In this document: positions 20,290-30,604 of the stretch, one piece after another | Layout: the number at the start of each line of letters is the position of its first letter | How positions within the stretch are numbered: the stretch's first letter is position 1 | From: Leptospira tipperaryensis | GTDB lineage: Bacteria > Spirochaetota > Leptospiria > Leptospirales > Leptospiraceae | Length of the DNA: 64,000 nt | Assembly: GCF_001729245.1 (NCBI RefSeq) | Contig: NZ_CP015217.1 | Coordinates: forward strand, 553,501-617,500 | Direction of reading: 5' to 3' | Notes under the pieces: generated by a model | Seen by the model: only the letters and a program-made list of their open reading frames with translations | Databases searched by the model: none | What the model was told of the DNA's origin: nothing | Position numbers and translations under genes: made by a program

Positions 20290-20836
20290 GACGCTTTCGA
20301 TCTTTTTCGTTTTCTTGACGACCTTCTTTACGATCGGTTGTCAAGGAGGCGATACGATCGAATATTCCGACCCGAACCTTGCCTTATTTAAGGATAAGGT
20401 TTACTATAAACAAAAACCTTTCAACGGCCTAATCCGAAGGAATCTTCCGGTATTGGATGAGATTCAAACGACCGAGTTCAAAAACGGGCTCGAAGACGGA
20501 GAATATATTTCACAAAATGGAAGCGGACGTGTTTTGGAAAAAAGGACTTTCAAAGAAGGACTCAAAGTGGGAGTTCACCGCTCTTGGTATCAGAACGGGA
20601 ACAATCGTTTTTATGCGGAATTCAATTCCGGTAAATATATCAACGACCACTGGGAATGGTATGACAACGGTAAGCCGTCCCTCTACGAGAAGTTCGACGA
20701 GAACGGCAAATTGGTCGTTGTGAAAAAGTGGAATCGTAACGGACAGATCTATATGAATACGGTGATCGCGAGCGACGGAAGTTCCGTCGGATTACCGGGA
20801 AGTAAGATTTGCGAACCGATCAAAAAAACGGATTAG
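20276..20836 (+). CDS. YwqK-type (MORN-variant repeat) lipoprotein
   Basis: The 186-residue product has a lipoprotein signal ending in TIGC. It has four to five repeats of the YwqK or MORN-variant type: KNGLEDGEYI, KEGLKVGVHRSWYQNG and NDHWEWYDNGKPS are clear examples. These repeats form beta-hairpin stacks in secreted proteins; the name 'antitoxin' sometimes attached to the family is not supported here. The GTG at 20276 is the only usable start, because TAG at 20270-20272 closes the frame just before it. It overlaps the YHYH gene by 14 bases, implying coupled translation. Confidence 0.7.
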   Translation: MFLTKTLSIFFVFLTTFFTIGCQGGDTIEYSDPNLALFKDKVYYKQKPFNGLIRRNLPVLDEIQTTEFKNGLEDGEYISQNGSGRVLEKRTFKEGLKVGVHRSWYQNGNNRFYAEFNSGKYINDHWEWYDNGKPSLYEKFDENGKLVVVKKWNRNGQIYMNTVIASDGSSVGLPGSKICEPIKKTD

Positions 20837-20843
20837 AAATATT

Positions 20844-20858
20844 ATGAAAGTATTATGA
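20844..20858 (+). other. Four-codon leader ORF created by an 11-bp tandem repeat at the SCO start
   Basis: ATTATGAAAGT is repeated in tandem, giving two start codons. The first (20844) reads Met-Lys-Val-Leu and then TGA at 20856-20858. That stop overlaps the second ATG at 20855, the start of the SCO gene. The arrangement could couple or dampen translation of the chaperone. No measurement is available and the repeat may simply be slippage. Confidence 0.4.
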
Positions 20859-21574
20859 AAGTATTATGTATTATCTTGATTTTTTTCTTTTTAATTTCCT
20901 GCGATGAAAAGAAGGAAACATTCAATCCGGAGTTGACGTATTCTTCTTCTCCGAAGGATGGAATTCTCCCGTATTTCAAAAGTGACGTGATGGATCCGTT
21001 TTGGCCGGAAACAAACGAGGCATTGCCTTCCGATCTCAAAAGGGTTCCGGAGTTTTCCCTTGTTTCACATGAGAATCAAGAATTTAATCTCAAAAATCTT
21101 CGTGATAAATATACGTTAGTCGTCTTTTTCTACGCGAAGTGTCGGGGGATCTGTCCCATGATCACTCGAAATATGTTGAATTTTATTCCTAAGATTGCGG
21201 ATCAAAAGGACGTCCAGATCGTTTCCATTTCGGTAAATCCTGAAATCGATACGGTGGAGATTTTGAAAAAATTCCGTTCTCTGTATAAGATTTCCCAGAG
21301 CCAATGGACCTTTCTCACCGGTTCTAAAAAAACAATTTTCAATCTCGCGAGAAATCAATTCGGAGCTGATATAAAAGTCATTCAAGGAAAGGACGATCTC
21401 AACGATTTCGTTCATACGGAAAACGTCTATCTAATCGATCGTAAGAATTATCTTCGAGGAGTTTATCGCGCCAAGGGTTCCGGGGATTTGGAAAGACTTT
21501 TGATCGAGTTAAACACTTTAAAAGAAGAGGATCGGAAGAATTCTCCCGTCGCAGTTTCAAAGTACGGCGCTTAA
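20855..21574 (+). CDS. SCO1/SenC-family copper chaperone lipoprotein
   Basis: A 239-residue lipoprotein (lipobox LISC, C16). The thioredoxin-like SCO domain has the copper-binding pair C96 and C100 in KCRGICP and the third ligand H187 in DFVHTENVYLID, so the copper site is complete. SCO proteins deliver copper to the CuA centre of cytochrome c oxidase or act as thiol reductants on the periplasmic side. No oxidase genes are nearby; the upstream neighbours are the YHYH and YwqK lipoproteins. The start at 20855 is preceded by a duplicated ATG segment described separately. Confidence 0.9.
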   Translation: MKVLCIILIFFFLISCDEKKETFNPELTYSSSPKDGILPYFKSDVMDPFWPETNEALPSDLKRVPEFSLVSHENQEFNLKNLRDKYTLVVFFYAKCRGICPMITRNMLNFIPKIADQKDVQIVSISVNPEIDTVEILKKFRSLYKISQSQWTFLTGSKKTIFNLARNQFGADIKVIQGKDDLNDFVHTENVYLIDRKNYLRGVYRAKGSGDLERLLIELNTLKEEDRKNSPVAVSKYGA

Positions 21575-21629
21575 AAATGAAATTTTGATTTTTTAGACAG
21601 GGACATTTTTTTTCGTATTCTAAATCGAG

Positions 21630-21658
21630 CGGACTTGAAGTCCGTTTTCAAGCTTTTT
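21630..21658. repeat. Palindromic intergenic repeat (CGGACTT/AAGTCCG)
   Basis: CGGACTT (21630-21636) and AAGTCCG (21638-21644) form a tight palindrome, followed by TTTTCAAGC and six T residues. A near-identical unit with the same tail is at 25228-25260. It may act as a terminator on the plus strand after the SCO gene. Confidence 0.6.
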
Positions 21659-21811
21659 TACAGATGAAACTTTGTCGTAAGAAGGATTCTAAAATTCTAA
21701 TATATCTAACAGAGAAAAAATGAAACTGAAGAACTTCGAAAAAAAAGAATTCCTTCTAAAAAAAAATTCTAAAATTAGCTCCGCTCCGATCGGGCCTGGA
21801 ACCGTAAGAGG

Positions 21812-21835
21812 CGAGGGGGAAAAACTGCCCCCTCG
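21812..21835 (+). promoter_or_regulatory. Strong hairpin in the ssb leader, just before the ribosome site
   Basis: CGAGGGGG (21812-21819) pairs perfectly with CCCCCTCG (21828-21835) across an eight-base loop. It ends six bases before AGGAG and 17 bases before the ATG of ssb. There is no T run, so it is not a terminator. It may control translation or mRNA stability. Confidence 0.5.
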
Positions 21836-21852
21836 ATCAGAGGAGAAAATCA

Positions 21853-22206
21853 ATGAAAAACCTATCGCATATCATTCTGGACGGAAATCTCACCGCCGAT
21901 CCGGAACTAAAAACTCTCAACAGCGGAAAGAGCGTAGCAACGTTTACTCTGGCCGTGAACCACGATTACAAATCGACCCCGGATCATCCGAGCGAGGTCT
22001 CGTATATCGAGGTGGAAGCCTGGGAGAAGCAGGCGGAGAACTGCCACGAATATCTCAAGAAGGGGAAAAAAGCGACCGTGATCGGAGAACTCAGGCAGGA
22101 TCGTTGGAAGGCCCAGGATGGAGGCAACCGAAGCAAGATGAAGGTCGTCGTTCATACGGTCCGTTTTGACGGCTTACCGGGTAAAAGGGAAAAGGAAGCG
22201 GCTTAA
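21853..22206 (+). CDS. ssb: Single-stranded DNA-binding protein, short form
   Basis: The 117-residue protein is a single OB fold: HIILDGNLTADPELK, then FTLAVNHDYK, VSYIEVEAW, YLKKGKKATVIGELR and RWKAQDGG are in the usual SSB order. It binds single-stranded DNA in replication and repair. It ends in GLPGKREKEAA, so it lacks both the disordered linker and the acidic DDDIPF-type tip that recruits partner proteins in E. coli SSB. The AGGAG site at 21841 supports this start. A GC-rich hairpin precedes it. It is not in an operon. It may be a second, special-purpose SSB rather than the main replicative one; I cannot tell. Confidence 0.9.
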   Translation: MKNLSHIILDGNLTADPELKTLNSGKSVATFTLAVNHDYKSTPDHPSEVSYIEVEAWEKQAENCHEYLKKGKKATVIGELRQDRWKAQDGGNRSKMKVVVHTVRFDGLPGKREKEAA

Positions 22207-22215
22207 ATTTCTAAA

Positions 22216-22239
22216 GGGGAGAATCGAAAGATTCTCTCC
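22216..22239. terminator. Hairpin with GAAA tetraloop after ssb
   Basis: A 10-bp stem with one G-T pair (22216-22225 with 22230-22239) closes a GAAA tetraloop. It lies nine bases after the ssb stop and between convergent genes. No T run follows, so termination is only a guess; it may protect the 3' end. Confidence 0.45.
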
Positions 22240-22367
22240 TGCGGTCCGAAGCGCAGATTCAAATTAAAATTCTTGTGATCCTTGATCTCGTTAAAGAATT
22301 CGCTTCCTTATCGCTGAAACTTTTGTATTGAAGAATAAAAACCATTTCAATAATCGCTACATCTCAA

Positions 22368-23213
22368 TCAGATCGAAACATTCTTCCAGCGTCTCCAAAA
22401 AAGGGAAGCGGGAAACGCCACTATATACATAAGAAAACCATAAAGTAGGATTGTGATTAGAACTCTGGGATCTCCCGTTTGTTCGTTCGCCAAGAGGAGA
22501 GCAAGAGAAAGATTTCTGATTCCACTCACGATTCCGATGCTCCGTCTGTCTTCAGGTTTCTCTCTAAATAAAAAAATTCCACTCATAAAAGAAAAGCCGG
22601 TCACGAGAACGATCGTGATCCAGATCGGAAATCCGAATTCTAAGATTTGTTCCCAGTATTTAAAAGCGAGATAGAGAATGGAAAATCCCAGCGCCAAGTT
22701 GCTGATTCGGAGGAGATAGGGAGAAATTTTAAGAGCGATTTCTTCTTTTCTCTTTCGAATCCACAATCCGATTCCTAAGGGAAGTCCAAAGAAGACGATT
22801 CCGATCGCCAATAATTTGGGGAGGACTCGAAGAGCTTTTTCGAGTTCGGAGAAAGAACTTCCGGCATAAAGCGTTATGAGAACGGGAGCCGTAAAGAGGC
22901 TGATAAAATTCAAAAGACTCAACATGGCCGCGCCGGTTCCGGGGGCTCCCTTTGCTTTTAAGATAAAAAGTCCCGCGGAGGCGCCTCCGCCCGAAGAAGC
23001 GCAGAGAAAGATTCCCAAGCTGATCGCCGGAGAGAGTTGAAAAACTTTGCAGAGGATAAACGCAAAGAGAGGAAGAAGGAGGAGATTGATAAAACAAACT
23101 CCAATTCCGATCTTAAACATTTTCTTTGTGGAATTCAATTGCTCCGAAGTGAGTTCGAGCCCGAGAGAACTCATCGAAGATAGGGCCAGAAGAATGAGCG
23201 CGGCTTCTAACAT
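22368..23213 (-). CDS. Bile acid:sodium symporter family (BASS-like) transporter
   Basis: From ATG 23213, behind an ACGGAGA site, the protein is 281 residues with nine to ten membrane helices. The fold pattern fits the BASS/arsenite-permease-like superfamily: LCASSGGGASAGLFILKAKG resembles the first crossing helix and SIGIVSGIRNLSLALLLA the second (family pattern GxxxRNxxLAL). Members co-transport organic acids such as bile acids, pyruvate or pantoate-type compounds with sodium. The substrate is not known. A start 99 bases further upstream exists but adds a hydrophilic segment with no ribosome site. Confidence 0.75.
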   Translation of the reverse strand: MLEAALILLALSSMSSLGLELTSEQLNSTKKMFKIGIGVCFINLLLLPLFAFILCKVFQLSPAISLGIFLCASSGGGASAGLFILKAKGAPGTGAAMLSLLNFISLFTAPVLITLYAGSSFSELEKALRVLPKLLAIGIVFFGLPLGIGLWIRKRKEEIALKISPYLLRISNLALGFSILYLAFKYWEQILEFGFPIWITIVLVTGFSFMSGIFLFREKPEDRRSIGIVSGIRNLSLALLLANEQTGDPRVLITILLYGFLMYIVAFPASLFWRRWKNVSI

Positions 23214-23427
23214 GGATTCTCCGTAGTATTTTTTCTTTCTATAAATTGCAATCAAAGATGCGGAAGTAGATTCTCCCGAAGTCCAAGAAAAGGAGGAGTT
23301 CCTACTTTTCAAGAAACTACGATCGAATTCGGTCCTCGCCGGAAGGGGAATCTAAAAATTTCTGTAAAGCTGGACTGGAACCGAATTCCGAAAATCCTGG
23401 TTCAGAGTAGAATCTCTCGAAAAATAT

Positions 23428-23991
23428 ATGAGTTCCCGCAAAATTACAGTTCTCAAAGTAAAAAGTCCCGAAAGAACGATCTCATCCCTCGCTCGCTTTT
23501 CCGAAGAAGAATTGGATCCTTACAGAAAAACTCTTCCTTCCGGAACTCGGGAAGAAGTGGATTGCGACGAGGATACGATTCTTTTTCTCCATCCCAGCTT
23601 TGATCCCCTGGAATTTCAGAAAACGAAGGAGGTCCTACATCTTCCGGATGGAGAAATGATTCCCGTGGTTGCGATCGATCCGAACGGAGAAATTCTTATG
23701 CAGGCATTTGGGAACGAGGAAAGTCAGAGATTGACCTTGGAAACCGGATTCGCCCATTATTTTAGCCGTTCTCGGAATCAGCTCTGGAAAAAAGGCGATA
23801 CCTCCGGACATACTCAGAAAATTCTTCAGATTCTTTCCCCAAAGGACCGTTCCTTTTTGGTCTATCAAGTCGAGCAGAAGGTGGCGGCCTGTCACGAAGG
23901 ATACTACAGTTGTTTTTTTAGAGAAAGAATGCCGGGAGGAGAATGGAATCCGCTTCCTGTCCCAAGAAATTTTCTTCCAGAAAAGAGCTAA
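23428..23991 (+). CDS. HisI-like protein (phosphoribosyl-AMP cyclohydrolase fold) with altered metal site
   Basis: Residues about 77-165 of this 187-residue protein follow His[34 protein letters not shown] and the zinc-binding pair C155 and C162 in CHEGYYSC. HisI opens the purine ring of PR-AMP in histidine synthesis. However, the DCDxD segment that should lie 16 residues before C155 is replaced by SPKDRSFL (Lys139 at the cysteine position, two of three aspartates lost). The extra N-terminal 75 residues, not found in usual HisI, contain DCDEDTILF at 45-53, which looks like the missing motif. Either the motif has moved and is supplied by the extension, or this is an inactive or re-purposed paralogue. 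No other his gene is nearby. MltG follows after 57 bases. Confidence 0.7.
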   Translation: MSSRKITVLKVKSPERTISSLARFSEEELDPYRKTLPSGTREEVDCDEDTILFLHPSFDPLEFQKTKEVLHLPDGEMIPVVAIDPNGEILMQAFGNEESQRLTLETGFAHYFSRSRNQLWKKGDTSGHTQKILQILSPKDRSFLVYQVEQKVAACHEGYYSCFFRERMPGGEWNPLPVPRNFLPEKS

Positions 23992-24048
23992 AATTGCATT
24001 CTGACCTTGAACTCTCTTAAATACCGGTCGAAGGAAATATAAGAACTT

Positions 24049-25065
24049 ATGAATTTTAAAAAACTTTTGATTTTCGCGGGACTCTTTGTAGGAGTTCTTC
24101 TTTTGATCGCGGTTACGACTTTTTTTGTCGTCGATGAACTCAAGGGAGGAGCCGTAGGTTCCGGCCAAACAAAGTTGGATCTTCTCATCGAATCCGGAGA
24201 TACTCCGGGGAAGATCGTAGAAACTCTTTCCACTCACGGGATGATCAAGTCCTCGAAATACTTTCTCTATCTCGTTCGTTTTACAAGAAGCGCAGGAAAG
24301 ATCAAACAAGGTCTCTATGAGATTAACGATGGAATGGATTCTCGAAAGATTCTCCAAGTGATCACCGAGGGAAAGGTAAAACTCGTAAACTTTACGATTC
24401 CGGAAGGTTATAACAATCGTCAGATCGGAGATCTTCTTACTTCCAAAAAGCTCATCTCGAAACGTCAGGATTTTTTACTCGCTGCGAGCGAACCCGAACT
24501 CTTGAGAGAATTTAAAATTCCTGCGACTTCTGCGGAAGGATATCTTTTTCCAGAAACATACAGCATTCCTATCAACTTTCCGGTGGATAAGATCGTAAGA
24601 ATGATGATCAAAAGATTCTACGTTCGTATTCAAAAAATCGAAAAAGCTAAGAATCTTTCTCCCGCAGAACTTCATAAATTTGTAATATTGGCTTCGGTCG
24701 TGGAGAGGGAAGCTAAGAGAAACGAAGAAAGACCTCTGATGGCGGGAGTTTTTAACAATCGTCTGAAAAGAGATATGCCTCTCGAATCCTGCGCGACGAT
24801 TCAATATCTTTTTGACAAACCTCACAGCAGAATTTTTGAAAAAGATCTAAAGATAGTTTCTCCCTACAATACCTATTTGAACAAAGGTTTTCCGCCGGGT
24901 CCGATTTCAAACCCAGGTTTTCCCGCGCTCGAAGCCGCGTTTTATCCAAAAGAATCCGAATATCTTTTCTTTCTCTTAAAAGGGGACGGTTATCATTACT
25001 TCGCTAAGACCTTGAAAGAACATTTGGAAGCGAAGAAAAAATACATAGACGTTCTGTACGACTGA
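24049..25065 (+). CDS. mltG: Endolytic peptidoglycan transglycosylase MltG
   Basis: A 338-residue protein with one N-terminal membrane helix (KLLIFAGLFVGVLLLIAVTTFFVV). A LysM-like segment (about 40-110) and the YceG catalytic domain follow: GYLFPETYSIP, then the catalytic Glu in ASVVEREAKR, GVFNNRLKRDMPLES and NTYLNKGFPPGPISNPG. MltG cuts nascent glycan strands in the periplasm near the membrane and so limits their length. It is complete. Gene order with the HisI-like gene 57 bases upstream suggests co-transcription but not a shared function. Confidence 0.93.
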   Translation: MNFKKLLIFAGLFVGVLLLIAVTTFFVVDELKGGAVGSGQTKLDLLIESGDTPGKIVETLSTHGMIKSSKYFLYLVRFTRSAGKIKQGLYEINDGMDSRKILQVITEGKVKLVNFTIPEGYNNRQIGDLLTSKKLISKRQDFLLAASEPELLREFKIPATSAEGYLFPETYSIPINFPVDKIVRMMIKRFYVRIQKIEKAKNLSPAELHKFVILASVVEREAKRNEERPLMAGVFNNRLKRDMPLESCATIQYLFDKPHSRIFEKDLKIVSPYNTYLNKGFPPGPISNPGFPALEAAFYPKESEYLFFLLKGDGYHYFAKTLKEHLEAKKKYIDVLYD

Positions 25066-25227
25066 GTAAAGAAGAATCATTCTTCAAGGCCAGCAATCCG
25101 TCTGGGAGAATGATTCTAAAAAGCCTCCGAATCCTTTTAAAATTTTTTTGAAACCGATTTTGTTTGAAGAAGAGGAAATTCTTTTCTTTATGAATTTGCA
25201 AAGTAGGGCTTTTCCGAAATTGTATCT

Positions 25228-25260
25228 CAAACGGACTTCAAGTCCGTTTGCAAGCTTTTT
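25228..25260. repeat. Palindromic intergenic repeat, second copy
   Basis: CAAACGGACTT (25228-25238) and AAGTCCGTTTG (25240-25250) form an 11-bp palindrome around one base, followed by CAAGC and a run of T. It matches the element at 21630-21658 in core and tail. It could terminate plus-strand transcription after mltG. Confidence 0.65.
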
Positions 25261-25391
25261 TCCGAAAGAACAATTTGTAGGAACAATCTGTGTGGGATCT
25301 CCTAATTTCGAGAGATTTGAAGCTCAGACTCTAAAATTCTTCTGTACAGAAAAGGAATTCTCAGGCCGAATTAAAAAGTAGGGAATTCAAA

Positions 25392-25649
25392 ATGGCAACT
25401 CCTGATTTAGAAATCAAAACAGTCACTCAAGAACTGATGGAAGTTCAGAGGGCTCTCAATGTATTCCGAGAAAAACAGAAGAATCGCGAATCCGTAGATG
25501 ACGCGGCGATTGAGTTCGTAACAAAGGCCGATTTGGTAATTCAGAGAGCTGAGAGAAAAGAAATCTTTTTGACGGAAGACCAAAAGAGAAAGATCAAAAA
25601 TAATCTTCTTCGCATTCGGGCTTCTCTCGTTCGTAATCAGGCTTCGTAA
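25392..25649 (+). CDS. Small conserved-looking helical protein, function unknown
   Basis: The 85-residue product is highly charged and predicted all-helical. There is no signal peptide, membrane segment or cysteine. A first helix (VTQELMEVQRALNVFREKQKN) and two later ones (FVTKADLVIQRAER, DQKRKIKNNLLRIRASL) suggest a small helical bundle or a coiled-coil partner protein. Codon use and the even charge pattern favour a real gene. I do not recognise the family. It stands alone between two intergenic repeat elements. Confidence 0.6.
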   Translation: MATPDLEIKTVTQELMEVQRALNVFREKQKNRESVDDAAIEFVTKADLVIQRAERKEIFLTEDQKRKIKNNLLRIRASLVRNQAS

Positions 25650-25737
25650 GAAGTCCTTCTCTCCCAATCTCTCCATTAAACTTCGAATCTGAAGAATAGA
25701 ATTTACCATTCAACGGAAGAAGGATCCGAGCAAAAAG

Positions 25738-25930
25738 ATGCAGGAGTTCCTACAAAACGGGGACTCACTTTCTTACTTGCAAAGAAAGCATTTCTGTGCT
25801 AAGGAACGTTTTGGCAAAACTTCCCACGAAGCCCACCTCCACCACCCTAACTCGGGCGGGGGCGCGCGACTTTCACGGAAGAGCCGTCGGAGTTACGACA
25901 AAGATTTTCCGGAAATCGATTTGCTTTCCT
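25738..25930. repeat. Composite intergenic repeat, copy 1
   Basis: The left part has GAGTTCCTACAAAA (about 25744), and the middle has CCCACGAAGCCCACC with CCCTAACTCGGGCGGGGGC (about 25823-25863). The right part has ACGGAAGAGCCGTCGGAGTT. The same parts in the same order, about 82 bases apart, recur at 36888-37040. No protein is encoded here with confidence. Confidence 0.55.
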
Positions 25931-26039
25931 TTCGAAATTCTTATCCTTTCTTTAAGTCCAATTCTTTCGCCCCATTCTCGAGAATCTCCCCTCCAAATCC
26001 TTTTTGACACCGCAAGCCTGTAAAAATAGCCTATCTCAA

Positions 26040-27485
26040 GTGGAAAAGATTGAAGTTGGCGTGATCGCGGCGGCGGGTAAGGGAACCAGGGCTTATCCTA
26101 GGACATCCTACATTCCTAAGCCCTTATTTGAATTTCAGGGAAAGAGCATCCTGGAAAGAAACGTGGAACTCATGCAAACCACTTTCCGGGTCAAAAAGAT
26201 TTATGTCCTCGTCGGCCATCTCAAAGAAATGGTCGTCTCTGAAATCGAAAAGATCCAGAAGAATCATCGAAACGTAGAAATCATTCCTTCTCCTTGGACG
26301 ACCAAGGGACTCGCGAGCGATATCGCAAGTTTAGAATCTCAAATCCATTCTCCTTTTATCACGATCTTGGGAGATGAGTTTTACTTTCATCCCGATCATA
26401 AGAAATTCTTAAATACGCTTCAAAAACATCCGAAGCTCATCGCCTCCATCGGGGTTCAACAGACTTCTCTTCTTTCTCGAATTCGTAAAAACTATTCCGT
26501 GGAACTCAAAGGTGATCGGATTCTGGAACTCGTAGAAAAACCTTCCGATCCTCCGAACGATCTCCTCGGTCTCGGAAGTTATCTCTTTACTCCCGCTTTT
26601 TTTGAATACTTTAAAAAAACTCCTCCTTCTCCTAAGAGCGGCGTCATCGAAATCACGGACGTCATCGACTTCATGGCGAAGGACAGCGGAAAGGTTTACG
26701 CAACCGAATTGGACGTGGAATACTTTAATATCAATTCCATGCAGGACTATCATCACGCCGTCTATGAAATCCGGAACGAAGAATTCGCCCGTTTTAAAAC
26801 GACATTGATCATTCCCACAAAAAACAACGAACGTTCCATCGCGGACGTCATCGTGGATTTTAGAAAAAAAGTGGATGAGATTCTTGTAGTCGACGCGGGA
26901 TCTACGGATAAAACATTAGAAATCGCTAAAAAAGAAAAAGCTAAAATTCTTCACTGCGACGCGGAAGGCGCCTCCGACGTTTTCGGAAAACAGATTCAAA
27001 AAGGAATTCATTCCGCGTCCGGAGATATTACGATCATCGTAACCCCCGACGGTTCTTATCGTTCCAAGGATTATCCTAAGTTATTGGAATATCTGAAAGA
27101 TTCGGACATGGTCATCGGCACTCGTACGACTCGTCAGATGATCGAGCAGGGTTCCAATCTTTTACCCGGAGTTCGTGTCGTAAATCTGATTCTCGGAAAA
27201 CTCATAGAAGTTTTTTGGTGGGGAATGGAACCGCGTTTTACGGACGCGATGTGCTCTTACTTCGCGATCTGGAAGGATTCTTATTTTAAGATTGAAGAAC
27301 GTCTGGAAATGAAAGATCAGAGAATCATTCCTGAACTCATGATGGAAACAGTAAGATCATATATGCGTTGTATCGAAATTCCGATTTCTTATTATCGCCC
27401 GATCGAATCGATCAAAAAAAAGATAGCGCAGGAATTCCTCTCTATCGTTAGGCTTATGATCCGAAAAAAGTGGTTTAGCAATTAA
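26040..27485 (+). CDS. Sugar nucleotidyltransferase fused to a family 2 glycosyltransferase
   Basis: The protein (about 481 residues from GTG 26040) has two enzymes in one chain. The first (about 1-240) is a sugar-1-phosphate nucleotidyltransferase with AAAGKGTRAYPRTSYIPKPL at the nucleotide site and LGDEF for metal binding. The second (about 260-481) is a GT-A glycosyltransferase (LIIPTKNNERSI, VVDAGSTDKT) whose usual DxD is replaced by TPDGS. It may make an NDP-sugar and then transfer it, probably to a lipid carrier, given a DPM-like gene in the same operon. The start is uncertain: GTG 26040 and TTG 26004 are the only upstream candidates and neither has a good ribosome site. Confidence 0.75.
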   Translation: MEKIEVGVIAAAGKGTRAYPRTSYIPKPLFEFQGKSILERNVELMQTTFRVKKIYVLVGHLKEMVVSEIEKIQKNHRNVEIIPSPWTTKGLASDIASLESQIHSPFITILGDEFYFHPDHKKFLNTLQKHPKLIASIGVQQTSLLSRIRKNYSVELKGDRILELVEKPSDPPNDLLGLGSYLFTPAFFEYFKKTPPSPKSGVIEITDVIDFMAKDSGKVYATELDVEYFNINSMQDYHHAVYEIRNEEFARFKTTLIIPTKNNERSIADVIVDFRKKVDEILVVDAGSTDKTLEIAKKEKAKILHCDAEGASDVFGKQIQKGIHSASGDITIIVTPDGSYRSKDYPKLLEYLKDSDMVIGTRTTRQMIEQGSNLLPGVRVVNLILGKLIEVFWWGMEPRFTDAMCSYFAIWKDSYFKIEERLEMKDQRIIPELMMETVRSYMRCIEIPISYYRPIESIKKKIAQEFLSIVRLMIRKKWFSN

Positions 27486-27526
27486 TTTAGAATTTTGTAA
27501 TTATTGAATATAGAAAAGGGATATTT

Positions 27527-28560
<1,034 letters not shown>

Positions 28561-28564
<4 letters not shown>

Positions 28565-29265
28565 AAAACCTCGTCGTAATTCCGGCATACAATGAGGAAG
28601 AAACCATCCGAGAAGTCGTGGAGCGCGCTCTCGCTTATTCGGATGTTCTCGTCGTAGACGACGCTTCGAAAGATAAAACTCCCGAGATTCTAAAAGAATT
28701 AATCAAGAAGAATCCTAAAAAGTTATTCACCATTCGTCATGAAAAGAACACTCATATTCCGGGTGGAATTCAGGACGGAATGAAGTTCGCCGTTGAAAAA
28801 AAATACGACTCCGTGGTCACTATGGACGCGGGTCTTTCCCACGACCCGGATAAACTTCCGGAATTCATTCAAGCGGACGCGGACCTTGTGATTGGAAGCC
28901 GCGTAACCTCGGACGGGGTTCCACTTTACAGAAAACTAATATCCTTTATCGCCGCGAAGGTGATGAACTATTGTATTTCCCCCGGGTTTTTCGATCTTTT
29001 TGGATATCGTTTGAAAGACTGCACTTCCGGTTATAGAAAGTATTCCAAAAGAGCCTTCACTTGGATCGCAGAATCCAAGTTGGAATCCATAGCATTTGAT
29101 TTTCACATGGAAGCTCTTTCCATCGTTGCAAAAAATCGAGGAACGATTTCCGAGATCGGAATTCACTACGTCTTCTCCAATTCTTCCTTCAATCGAAGAG
29201 TATTGAAACAAGCGATTCGATTCGCATTAAAACTTCTCAGAAGAAAACTAGGACTGGCTGGTTAG
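28561..29265 (+). CDS. Dolichol-phosphate-mannose-synthase-like glycosyltransferase
   Basis: A 234-residue family 2 glycosyltransferase with VVIPAYNEEETI at the N-terminus, VVDDASKDKT, the metal site MDAGLSHDP, and the DPM1-type acceptor motif DCTSGYRKY. It has no membrane domain beyond possible hydrophobic surfaces. DPM1-type enzymes move one sugar from NDP-sugar to polyprenyl phosphate on the cytoplasmic side. It overlaps the epimerase gene by four bases and is followed three bases later by a membrane protein, consistent with transfer to a lipid and later use by the membrane enzyme. Confidence 0.85.
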
Positions 29266-29268
29266 AAT

Positions 29269-30465
<1,197 letters not shown>

Positions 30466-30604
30466 TTCTTTTTCACGTTAAGAATTCCTTTTTGACAAAG
30501 AATTCTCAGGGTGAAAATTGAGGTCCTAAATTCTAACAGATTGAAAGACCTGAGCTCGTTCGGGCCGGGTCGAAAATGAATTCAATTTTGTTAAAGGGAC
30601 ATCT

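Noticed and set aside
20276..20836. Toxin-antitoxin system suggested by the YwqK family name
   Set aside because: The product is a secreted lipoprotein with MORN-like repeats and there is no toxin partner gene.
21720..22169. Long frame overlapping ssb in another phase
   Set aside because: It is the out-of-phase image of ssb with Gly/Arg/Ser-rich composition; ssb is clearly the real gene.
25148..25381. Open frame of 77 codons after mltG
   Set aside because: It spans the palindromic repeat at 25228 and has no ribosome site or protein-like pattern.
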